From: Nocardia alba NBRC 108234
GTDB taxonomy: Bacteria; Actinomycetota; Actinomycetes; Mycobacteriales; Mycobacteriaceae
Assembly (NCBI RefSeq): GCF_001612665.1
Contig: NZ_BDAX01000022.1
Location: 1 to 34,453 of the forward strand
Reading direction: 5' to 3'
Length of the DNA: 34,453 nucleotides
Position 1 is the stretch's first letter; every line of letters begins with the position of its first letter. The notes under the pieces were generated by a model, which saw only the letters and a program-made list of their open reading frames with translations, did not search any database and was not told the DNA's origin. The position numbers and the translations under genes are program-made. This document shows positions 17,087-23,738 of the stretch, one piece after another.

Positions 17087-17995
17087 GTGAATGCTGTACA
17101 TCCTTCGGTTTTCGATTTCCTGCTCACCGCCACTCCCGCCGACACGGTTTCGGCTGATTTCGCAGCGGACTGGGCGCGACACCGCACCAGAACCACGGAA
17201 TTCGCGAGTTCGCTCGACCGGGCCGCGATCGCTGGATTCGACGGTGCGGGAACAGGTCCCGCATTCCTCGGTGGATATCAGGAAGCCCTGCACGCGCTGG
17301 TTCCCTCGCTCGACCCCGGCGAGCTCTCCTCGATGTGCGCGACCGAGGGCGCGGGCGCGCGACCGTCGACGATGACGACGACCGTAGGTGCGGACGGCAG
17401 CGTCACCGGAACCAAATCCTTCGCCACGCTCGGCGCGTTCGCCGATCGGTTCCTGGTGATCGCCCGCTCCGGGACCCAGCCCGACGGCAGGCCGGTCCTG
17501 CGCGCCGTGCTCGTGGCGGCCGGTGGTCGCGTCGCGGTGACGCCGCTGCCCGCGCTGCCGTTCGCGCCGGAGATCCCGCACGCCGAAGTCACTTTCGATG
17601 CGGCGCCGGGCGGGTTGCTGCCCGGCGACGGGTACACCGACTACCTGAAGCCGTTCCGGACTGTCGAGGACCTGCATGTGGTGGCCGCTGTGCTCGGTCA
17701 ACTCCTTCGGGTCGCCCGACTAGGACAGTGGCCCGCACGGTCCGTAGAACAGCTGCTGGCGCTGTTTGCGGCGGTCCGTGGGGTCGGTGGCGAGGATCCG
17801 AGCTCTCCGGGTGCGCACATCGCGCTCGGTGGCATCTTCGAACGGCTGACCGTGCTGCGTACCGAGCTGGAGCCGCTGTGGGCAGCGGTCGATCCGGAGG
17901 TCAGGAAGCGCTGGGAGCGTGACGTGCCGCTGTTGGGGGTCGCGGGCAAGGTGAGGGCGGCGCGACTGGCGACCGCGTGGCGCGCGCAGGCCTGA
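17087..17995 (+). CDS. Acyl-CoA dehydrogenase-like protein, short
   Basis: A 302-residue protein with the middle beta-domain pattern of acyl-CoA dehydrogenases: CATEGAGARPSTMTTTV, then GSVTGTKSFATLGAFADRFLVIARSG. The C-terminal helical domain is short and I cannot place the catalytic Glu or the usual FAD-contact motifs with confidence. Enzyme activity is therefore doubtful. The only plausible start is GTG at 17087, because the frame further upstream lies inside tRNA-Ala. There is no room for an ordinary RBS. It converges with the beta-lactamase-like gene. M. tuberculosis has no counterpart at this position. Confidence 0.75.
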   Translation: MNAVHPSVFDFLLTATPADTVSADFAADWARHRTRTTEFASSLDRAAIAGFDGAGTGPAFLGGYQEALHALVPSLDPGELSSMCATEGAGARPSTMTTTVGADGSVTGTKSFATLGAFADRFLVIARSGTQPDGRPVLRAVLVAAGGRVAVTPLPALPFAPEIPHAEVTFDAAPGGLLPGDGYTDYLKPFRTVEDLHVVAAVLGQLLRVARLGQWPARSVEQLLALFAAVRGVGGEDPSSPGAHIALGGIFERLTVLRTELEPLWAAVDPEVRKRWERDVPLLGVAGKVRAARLATAWRAQA

Positions 17996-17996
17996 T

Positions 17997-18038
17997 CTGT
18001 CAACTGGTTCTCGTGCTCTGTCAACTAGTTCTGGTGAA
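17997..18038. repeat. 21-bp imperfect tandem duplication over a stop codon
   Basis: TCTGTCAACTGGTTCTCGTG (from 17997) recurs as TCTGTCAACTAGTTCTGGTG (from 18018). The second copy contains the stop codon and last codons of the minus-strand beta-lactamase-like gene. The duplication fills the 25-bp space between two convergent genes. Confidence 0.75.
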
Positions 18039-19622
18039 CGTGCCGAGCCCGCTCTCGTCGAAGTAGTCGATGGTCAGTCTGCCGTCGTCGAATCGTGCCG
18101 AGGTGACGCTGCCGGGCGGGGCGTTCTCGCCGCTCAGGTCGAAGGCGAAGGTGTCGCCGTCCCAGTGGCGGAGCTGATAGGTCCGCTGCTCGGGGCCGAT
18201 GGTCAGGCGCAGTCCGGTATCGGTCGCCACGATCGTGGCAGGGCCCCAATAGGCGCTGTCGTAGGTGCCCTCGTAGGTCGGTAGGGGCTGCGCGGGAGCC
18301 GGATTCGCCGGGGCGGGCTTGCCCGACAGCTCGCCTTCCGGTGCGTTGACGGAGGCGAACGCCTCGCGGTACAGCCCGCGCCAGTCCTCGCGCACCTCGC
18401 CGAACTGCACCAGATCGGCGAACTCGGCGGTCAGCGTCTCCGGGATACCGAGCGGCGCGGCGTTCGTCAGGGCGACGATCGCCACATCGGCGGAGGGGAT
18501 CACCACGAAGTTCGTCGCCGCGCCGAGACTGAACGCGCCGGAATGACTGGTGGTGGTGCGCCCGGCAGAGGAGACCGACGCATTGAAGCCGTAGCCGTAG
18601 CTGCCCGCTCGCGCGGTGGGGGACGTGGGCGGCGACGAGACGATCTGGGGTGTCACGGCGGGCAGCAGCGCTTCGGCTGGGGCGATCGTCGTCGCGCCGG
18701 CCGTGCCGTCACCGAGCAGCATCGTGAGCCAGCGGGCCATGTCGTTCACCGAGGAGCTCGCGCCGCCGGCGGGGGACTGGGGGTCGGGGTCGCGCACGTA
18801 GCGGGCCACCCAGTCGCCGTCGATGTTCACGTGTCCCACCGCGTGATTCGGCCGCGCGAGGAAGTCGTCGAAGCGAGAGCTGGTGTCGCGCATGCCCAGT
18901 GGCGTGTAGAGGGCGTCCGCGGACAGCTGGGCCCAATCCTTCCCGGCCGCCGCGGCCACGGATTCGGCGCCTGCGGTGAACCCGAAGTTGGTGTAGTGGT
19001 AGGTGATCCGGAACGGATCGAGGGGTTCCAGGCGCAGCTTGTCGAAGATGGCGGCCTGGTCGTAGCCGAGGTCTTCGAGGCGGTCGCCCGCGTGATCGGG
19101 CAGGCCACTGCGGTGCGCGAACAGGTCGCCGATGGTGAGCTGGGCCGTGGTGGCGGGGTCGGCCAGCGCGAACGACGGCAGATTGGCGACCACCGGGGTC
19201 GTCCACTCGATGGCGTCCGTGCCGACCTGGTTGGCCACGACGGTCGCGGCGAGCGACTTCGACACCGAGGCGAGTTGGAAGACGGTGTCGGCGTCTACCT
19301 TGTCGGGCGCGCCCGCCTCGCGAACACCGAAACCCTTGGCATACACGGTTTTTCCGCCGTGCACCACGGCCACGGCCATGCCGGGGATACGGCTGGATTC
19401 CATCAGCGAGCCCGCCAGTTCGTCGAGCTGTCCGATGGCTTTGCCGACCGCGTCGGCGGGCAGGTCGACACCGGCGACTTGATTCGGCGGGAGCTCGGCT
19501 GTGGCCGTCGTGGTGGTTTTCGCGTCGTCGGTGGATCCGCTGTCGTCGGTGGATCCGCTACAGCCGACCAGGATCGTCATCGAGACGACGACCCCGGCGA
19601 TCGCACCACGACCAGGCACCAT
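18021..19622 (-). CDS. Class C beta-lactamase-fold serine hydrolase lipoprotein
   Basis: A 533-residue member of the beta-lactamase/penicillin-binding-protein-like family (Pfam Beta-lactamase). The N terminus MVPGRGAIAGVVVSMTILVGC is a lipoprotein signal with lipid-anchored Cys21, followed by a Ser/Thr/Asp linker with a GSTDD repeat. SxxK is S119-V-S-K122, the Tyr motif is YTN in ITYHYTNFGF near residue 210, and the third motif is probably HSG near 363. A C-terminal beta-rich domain (about residues 445-533) is typical of esterase or D-aminopeptidase relatives. True beta-lactamase activity cannot be assumed. The ATG at 19622 is the signal-peptide start; no good RBS is visible. Confidence 0.88.
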   Translation of the reverse strand: MVPGRGAIAGVVVSMTILVGCSGSTDDSGSTDDAKTTTTATAELPPNQVAGVDLPADAVGKAIGQLDELAGSLMESSRIPGMAVAVVHGGKTVYAKGFGVREAGAPDKVDADTVFQLASVSKSLAATVVANQVGTDAIEWTTPVVANLPSFALADPATTAQLTIGDLFAHRSGLPDHAGDRLEDLGYDQAAIFDKLRLEPLDPFRITYHYTNFGFTAGAESVAAAAGKDWAQLSADALYTPLGMRDTSSRFDDFLARPNHAVGHVNIDGDWVARYVRDPDPQSPAGGASSSVNDMARWLTMLLGDGTAGATTIAPAEALLPAVTPQIVSSPPTSPTARAGSYGYGFNASVSSAGRTTTSHSGAFSLGAATNFVVIPSADVAIVALTNAAPLGIPETLTAEFADLVQFGEVREDWRGLYREAFASVNAPEGELSGKPAPANPAPAQPLPTYEGTYDSAYWGPATIVATDTGLRLTIGPEQRTYQLRHWDGDTFAFDLSGENAPPGSVTSARFDDGRLTIDYFDESGLGTFTRTS

Positions 19623-19732
19623 GGGCCGACGATAACCCTGGTTGCCGGGTGATCGCCGGAACGTGGCCGGACTGTGACGCCCGGCGCCGCAGTGCGCTTC
19701 GGCTGATCTGCGGAGCTGCGACCTTGCCGGAA

Positions 19733-19811
19733 AATGGGGAGCGGGCCTCGGCGAAGGGGGGGAGTTAGCCGAGGCCCGCGTAGGGTCGGCCCGGGGGGGA
19801 GGGGCCGACCT
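19733..19811 (-). ncRNA. 6C small RNA (actinobacterial, two C-rich hairpin loops)
   Basis: On the minus strand two adjacent hairpins each expose a run of at least seven C residues in the loop. The first has stem GGTCGGCC / GGCCGACC (19810-19803 with 19793-19786). The second has stem CGGGCCTCGGC / GCCGAGGCCCG (19779-19769 with 19753-19743). This is the defining architecture of 6C RNA (B11 in M. tuberculosis), which acts on mRNAs through its C-rich loops. A TAGGAT -10 element (19822-19817) sits about six bases before the first stem, predicting a start near 19811. The second stem is followed by a short T run (ATTTTCC). The RNA is about 80 nt. Confidence 0.88.
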
Positions 19812-19816
19812 GAACG

Positions 19817-19822
19817 ATCCTA
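19817..19822 (-). promoter_or_regulatory. -10 element of the 6C RNA promoter
   Basis: TAGGAT on the minus strand lies six bases before the expected 5' end of the 6C RNA. A convincing -35 hexamer is not seen at 16-18 bp spacing. Confidence 0.6.
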
Positions 19823-20229
19823 CGCGATACGCGCGGAATCCGTGTACGCGCGCTGGGCGAGTTGGCGAGTTTTTTCGGGTGTCGGCGGGGGTGTCGGCGC
19901 GGGTCCGGGGTGTGGCGAGCGGCCGATTCGCGCTACCGGCATTTGTCAGGTGTCTTACGAAGATCGGAATCGGCTGGTACGCAAGGTTTTACGCGGAAAC
20001 GCTGGTGAACATGTTCTTGCCCCGCTGTTGGTGACCACCCAGCGAACAGGCGGTCTTGTTCGTGTGGGGACACAAAAATTCAGTCCGATTCGCCGCGTGT
20101 CGCGACACTTGGGCATGTCGAACAATCGTGTACATCTGCCGTCCCGGCCGCGCGGGAATTCGGATGCGACTTGTCGGTGGGTAGCGCAATACTTGGCACA
20201 CCATCGCCAACCACGACTTCAGGAGAATC

Positions 20230-21225
20230 ATGCCCGACGCAATCGTCGCCGAGGGTCTGGTCAAACGGTATGGGCAGCTCGTCGCCCTCGACGGACTTGA
20301 CCTGTCCGTTCCGGAAGGTACCGTCACCGCGCTTCTCGGCCCCAACGGCGCGGGAAAGACCACGACTGTTCGCGTGCTCACCACACTGCTGATTCCGGAC
20401 GAGGGCACCGCCACCGTCGCCGGTATCGACGTGCTCGACAATCCACAGGCCCTACGGTCACACATCGGTGCCTCCGGTCAGTATTCCGCGGTCGACGAAT
20501 ACCTCACCGGTTTCGAGAACCTCGAAATGGTCGGCAGGCTTTACCACCTCGGCACCCAGCGCAGTAAGGAGCGAGCCCGCGAACTACTCGACCGCTTCCG
20601 CCTCAGCGACGCCGCCGACCGGCCTGTGAAGGGCTACTCGGGTGGTATGCGCAGACGCCTCGATCTGGCCGGGGCGCTGGTGGCCAACCCGCCGGTGCTC
20701 TTCCTCGACGAGCCGACCACGGGTCTGGACCCGCGTGCCCGGCTCGACCTGTGGGACGTCATCGAGGAGCTGGTCGCGGGCGGCACCACGTTGCTGCTCA
20801 CCACCCAGTACATGGACGAGGCCGACCGCCTCGCCGATTCGATCGCGGTGATCGACCACGGCAAGGTGATCGCGCGCGGCACCGCCGACGAACTCAAGGC
20901 CCTCGTCGGCGGCGACCGGATCGAGCTCACCGTCGCCACCGTCGATCAGCTCGCCGCCGCCCAGCAGGTGCTCGGCGGCCTCGCCGACGGCGAGATCCAT
21001 CTCGAACCCGGCCTGCGCAAGCTCATCGTGCCGGTCGCCGACGGGTCACAGGACCTGGTCACCGCTATCGGCAGACTCACCGAGCACAAGGTGGCCATCA
21101 ACGATGTCGCCCTGCGGCGACCCTCGCTCGACGACGTCTTCCTGACGCTCACCGGGCACGAGGCAGAAGAACTCGTCAACGGTGAACGCGAGTCCGCGGG
21201 CGCCGTGGAAGGAACGAACCGATGA
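20230..21225 (+). CDS. DrrA-type ABC exporter ATP-binding protein
   Basis: A 331-residue ATPase of the daunorubicin-resistance (DrrA) type that powers export of drugs or lipids through its partner permease. Walker A is GPNGAGKTT (residues 37-45). The signature is YSGGMRRRLDLA near 138-149, and Walker B is LFLDEPTTGLDPRARLDLW near 157-175. An LLLTTQYMDEADRLAD switch region follows, and the C-terminal family ending contains LRRPSLDDVFLTLTGHEAEE. The ATG at 20230 has AGGAG six bases upstream. It overlaps the permease gene by four bases (ATGA). The substrate cannot be deduced. Confidence 0.93.
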   Translation: MPDAIVAEGLVKRYGQLVALDGLDLSVPEGTVTALLGPNGAGKTTTVRVLTTLLIPDEGTATVAGIDVLDNPQALRSHIGASGQYSAVDEYLTGFENLEMVGRLYHLGTQRSKERARELLDRFRLSDAADRPVKGYSGGMRRRLDLAGALVANPPVLFLDEPTTGLDPRARLDLWDVIEELVAGGTTLLLTTQYMDEADRLADSIAVIDHGKVIARGTADELKALVGGDRIELTVATVDQLAAAQQVLGGLADGEIHLEPGLRKLIVPVADGSQDLVTAIGRLTEHKVAINDVALRRPSLDDVFLTLTGHEAEELVNGERESAGAVEGTNR

Positions 21226-22076
21226 CCGCCACGCTGGCCGAGACCGAAGCGGAGACCCCCGGTCTCGGCGAACGACTGTCGATAGTGGTGAGCGACAGCC
21301 TCACCATCGCCAAACGCAATGTCATCAAGATCAAGCGCGTACCCGACGTACTGATCTTCACGACGCTGTCACCGATCATGTTCGTGCTGCTGTTCGCCTA
21401 CGTCTTCGGGTCGGCGATCAGCGTCCCGGGGCTGGAGGGCGGCTATCGCGAATTCCTGATCGCCGGCATCTTCGTCCAGACCGTAGTGTTCGGCGCCTCG
21501 TTCACCGGCGCGGGCCTGGCCGAGGATATGCAGAAGGGCATCATCGACCGGTTCCGGTCACTGCCGATGGCGTCGTCGGCAGTGCTGGTCGGTCGCACCA
21601 TCAGTGATGTGGTGATCAACATCGTCAGCCTGGTGGTGATGTCGCTGACCGGTTTGGTCGTCGGCTGGCGTATCCGCGGGTCGTTCCTCGACGCGGTGCT
21701 CGCCTACGCGCTGATGCTGCTGTTCGCGTACGCGCTGTCCTGGATGATGGCCGTGGTCGGGTTGCTCGTGCGGGCACCGGAGGTGTTCAACAACGCCAGC
21801 TTCATGGTGATCTTCCCGTTGACGTTCCTGTCCAACGCGTTCGTGCCGATCGACACCCTGCCGACGCCGCTACGGATCTTCGCCGAATGGAACCCGATGT
21901 CGGCCGTCACCCAGGCGGTGCGTGAGCTGTTCGGCAACACCAGTCCGTTGGCGCCGACCTCGGACGCGTGGTCGATGCAGCATCCGGTGACCACGTCCCT
22001 GATCTGGATCGTGGTCATCCTGGTTGTGTTCGTGCCGCTGGCGCAGATCCAGTACAAGAAGTCGGTCAGCCGCTGA
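21222..22076 (+). CDS. DrrB-type ABC-2 exporter permease
   Basis: A 284-residue ABC-2 family permease. It has about six membrane segments, among them LIFTTLSPIMFVLLFAYVFG, the block from IINIVSLVVMSL to GLVVGW, and the C-terminal SLIWIVVILVVFVPLAQIQ. The conserved AEDMQKGIIDRFRSLPMA coupling region and EWNPMSAVTQAVRELF motif are visible. It starts at the ATGA overlap with the ATPase gene, so the pair should be co-translated as one exporter. Nothing in the neighbourhood identifies a substrate; DrrAB relatives export antibiotics or cell-wall lipids. Confidence 0.93.
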   Translation: MTATLAETEAETPGLGERLSIVVSDSLTIAKRNVIKIKRVPDVLIFTTLSPIMFVLLFAYVFGSAISVPGLEGGYREFLIAGIFVQTVVFGASFTGAGLAEDMQKGIIDRFRSLPMASSAVLVGRTISDVVINIVSLVVMSLTGLVVGWRIRGSFLDAVLAYALMLLFAYALSWMMAVVGLLVRAPEVFNNASFMVIFPLTFLSNAFVPIDTLPTPLRIFAEWNPMSAVTQAVRELFGNTSPLAPTSDAWSMQHPVTTSLIWIVVILVVFVPLAQIQYKKSVSR

Positions 22077-22087
22077 ACAAGCCGGAG

Positions 22088-22237
22088 CTAGTGCGCCGAG
22101 CCGTTGCGGGAGTACCCCAGACGCGGCGGCTCGGCGGCTGGTTCCGGCAGTTGGGGACGCTTGGCGCGAGCCAGGTAGGCCAGGGCACCGACCCCGGCGA
22201 CGGCGATCGAAGCGAGCAGCGGATTACGAAGCTTCAT
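22088..22237 (-). CDS. 49-residue single-span membrane protein, possible miniature CwsA
   Basis: The frame reads MKLRNPLLASIAVAGVGALA, then YLARAKRPQLPEPAAEPP, ending GYSRNGSAH. One transmembrane helix (about residues 7-23) is followed by a basic and Pro-rich tail. It lies divergent from and just upstream of ppiA, exactly where M. tuberculosis has cwsA (Rv0008c). CwsA also ends with one membrane helix and a basic Pro-rich tail, but has a long N-terminal region missing here. No strong RBS precedes the ATG. The gene is probable but not certain; relation to CwsA is inferred. Confidence 0.55.
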   Translation of the reverse strand: MKLRNPLLASIAVAGVGALAYLARAKRPQLPEPAAEPPRLGYSRNGSAH

Positions 22238-22289
22238 TCGACCACTGTGGCACAAACAGATTCGGCGTGCCGCGTGGCACCATAACTGC

Positions 22290-22823
22290 GTGACCTCACC
22301 CAACCAGACGTCCGTGGCGACTCTGCACACCAACCACGGCGAAATCAGGATCGCGCTTTTCGGTAACCACGCCCCGAAGACGGTGCGCAACTTCATCGGT
22401 CTCGCCGATGGAACCGCGCCGTACTCCACCATCAATGCCGGTGGGACGGAAAATGGTCCGTTCTACGACGGCGCCGTCTTTCACCGGATCATCCCGGGGT
22501 TCATGATCCAGGGCGGCGACCCGACAGGCACCGGCCGTGGCGGGCCGGGCTTCGAGTTCGCCGATGAGTTTCATCCAGATCTGCGTTTCGACCGCGGTTA
22601 TCTGCTCGCGATGGCCAATGCGGGCGCGGGCACCGAGACCAATGGTTCACAGTTCTTCATCACTGTCGGCGCGCAGCCGCATCTCAACCGCAAGCACTCG
22701 ATCTTCGGCGAGGTGGTCGACCCCGATTCGCGCAAAGTGGTCGACGCGATCGCCTCGGTGAAGACCGACCGCAATGATCGTCCGGAAGAGCCGGTAATAA
22801 TCTCGTCCGTGACCGTCGAATAG
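22290..22823 (+). CDS. ppiA: Peptidyl-prolyl cis-trans isomerase, cyclophilin type
   Basis: A 177-residue cyclophilin that catalyses proline isomerisation during protein folding; no signal peptide, so cytoplasmic. Conserved blocks are visible: APKTVRNFIGLADG, FYDGAVFHRIIPGFMIQGGD (catalytic Arg in FHRI), GPGFEFADEF, LAMANAGAGTETNGSQFFIT and LNRKHSIFGEV. The start is GTG at 22290; no Shine-Dalgarno sequence is evident. The gene matches Rv0009 in position and orientation. A parS-like site lies 37 bp past the stop. Confidence 0.97.
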   Translation: MTSPNQTSVATLHTNHGEIRIALFGNHAPKTVRNFIGLADGTAPYSTINAGGTENGPFYDGAVFHRIIPGFMIQGGDPTGTGRGGPGFEFADEFHPDLRFDRGYLLAMANAGAGTETNGSQFFITVGAQPHLNRKHSIFGEVVDPDSRKVVDAIASVKTDRNDRPEEPVIISSVTVE

Positions 22824-22860
22824 CGGCTGGCGCCGAGAACAGGGCCGACGGGCTGGCGTT

Positions 22861-22874
22861 GTTTCACGTGAAGC
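22861..22874. other. parS: parS-like centromere site 3
   Basis: GTTTCACGTGAAGC matches the ParB site GTTTCACGTGAAAC at 13 of 14 bases; the flanks extend it to TGTTTCACGTGAAGCA. It lies in the 55-bp gap between the convergent ppiA and PH-like genes, about 15 kb right of oriC. Confidence 0.78.
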
Positions 22875-22878
22875 AACG

Positions 22879-23328
22879 TCAGTCCGAGGTCACCGAGGCG
22901 AAGCCGTTGACGACGAGGGCGTCGTACACGTCGTGGGGGTTGGTGCCGAGGTCCCAGCGGCCGAAGATCAGCAGGCGCTCGGTGTCCTCGTGGCGCACAT
23001 CGATCTCGAGCATCGCCGATTTACGGCCGATGCGGCGGTAGGAGACCATGCGAATCCGGTCGATCCGGTCGAGCGGGTAGTCCTTCGGGCCGGTGAGTGT
23101 GCCGACCACCAAGCGCGGCGCGCGGCCGGGAACCATGGTGAGCCGGGGGCGCTGGCGGATGCCGAGCGCGGACATGGCCAGCACGGCGGCCGCGGCGAGG
23201 CCGATGAGCAGCCTGCTCGGGCCGTCCTGGGCGAGAATCGCGGTCACGACCAGCAGGATTCCGCCGCCGGAGATGGCGAACAGGCCCGCGATAGGCGTCG
23301 ACCACGAGACGGGTTGTGCGTCGTTCAC
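22879..23328 (-). CDS. PH-domain (bPH) membrane protein, Rv0010c-like
   Basis: A 149-residue protein with two N-terminal membrane helices (about residues 10-33 and 38-55) and a C-terminal PH-like domain. That domain reads RQRPRLTMVPGRAPRLVVG, then GPKDYPLDRIDRIRMVSYRRIGRKSAMLEIDV and RLLIFGRWDLGTNPHDVYDAL. The start is GTG at 23328. It lies between ppiA (convergent) and crgA (same direction), the same position as Rv0010c in M. tuberculosis. The function is unknown; neighbouring genes suggest a role near the division or growth machinery. Confidence 0.9.
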   Translation of the reverse strand: MNDAQPVSWSTPIAGLFAISGGGILLVVTAILAQDGPSRLLIGLAAAAVLAMSALGIRQRPRLTMVPGRAPRLVVGTLTGPKDYPLDRIDRIRMVSYRRIGRKSAMLEIDVRHEDTERLLIFGRWDLGTNPHDVYDALVVNGFASVTSD

Positions 23329-23366
23329 GCGGTTTTCGCCCCTCTATCCACGAGTTGTGCACAGGG

Positions 23367-23375
23367 TTATCCACA
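23367..23375 (+). promoter_or_regulatory. Isolated perfect DnaA box
   Basis: TTATCCACA matches the consensus exactly and lies in the crgA/PH-like intergenic space, with a weaker CTATCCACG at 23344-23352. A single box could titrate DnaA or modulate the PH-like gene promoter. Confidence 0.6.
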
Positions 23376-23411
23376 GGTGTGCATGAATAACATGGGTGTA
23401 ATCCGCTGCGA

Positions 23412-23675
23412 TCAGCGCCATCGCATGGTCATGACCAGGCCGACTACCATCAGGCCGAACCCGATCAGGAAGTTCCAGGCGCCCAGATCGAGCATGAAGC
23501 CGATGTGGTCCTGCGCCAGGTAGTAGACGATGAGCCACACCAGGCCGGCGAGCATGAAGCCCAGCATGATCGCGACGTACCAGACCGGCGACGGCCCCGC
23601 TTTCACCTTCACCGGCGTGCGGCTGGCAGGGCTCGGGGTGTAGTCGGCCTTCTTGCGGACCTTGGACTTGGGCAT
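23412..23675 (-). CDS. crgA: Cell division protein CrgA
   Basis: CrgA is a small membrane protein of the actinobacterial divisome that contacts FtsZ and the septal penicillin-binding proteins. The 87-residue sequence begins MPKSKVRKKADYTPSP, a typical basic N terminus. It has two membrane helices (WYVAIMLGFMLAGLVWLIVY and NFLIGFGLMVVGLVMTM) with a short loop containing DLGAWN. GAGGA lies six bases before the ATG. It is divergent from pabA/trpG; the DUF881 gene found at this point in M. tuberculosis (Rv0012) is absent. Confidence 0.96.
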   Translation of the reverse strand: MPKSKVRKKADYTPSPASRTPVKVKAGPSPVWYVAIMLGFMLAGLVWLIVYYLAQDHIGFMLDLGAWNFLIGFGLMVVGLVMTMRWR

Positions 23676-23738
23676 GTCGTCCTCGAATTCGGAGTACAGG
23701 TAACGCCTAGGCTATCGCAACTCCCGTACCCTCGACGC

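Larger units (their letters stand above)
19623..20229. other. Intergenic region with 6C RNA and ABC-operon upstream sequence
   Basis: These 607 bp lie between the divergent lipoprotein gene and the ABC exporter. The left part holds the 6C RNA (19733-19811, minus). The right part, from about 19860, contains no supported gene. It does contain a perfect 12-bp palindrome GTGTCGCGACAC (20097-20108) and a nearby GTGT-GGGG-ACAC inverted repeat (20062-20073), both possible regulator sites. AGGAG precedes the exporter ATG. Confidence 0.65.

Noticed and set aside
19743..19810. Two G-looped hairpins read on the plus strand as terminators or a riboswitch
   Set aside because: There is no T run on the plus strand; on the minus strand the C-rich loops, -10 element and spacing fit 6C RNA much better.
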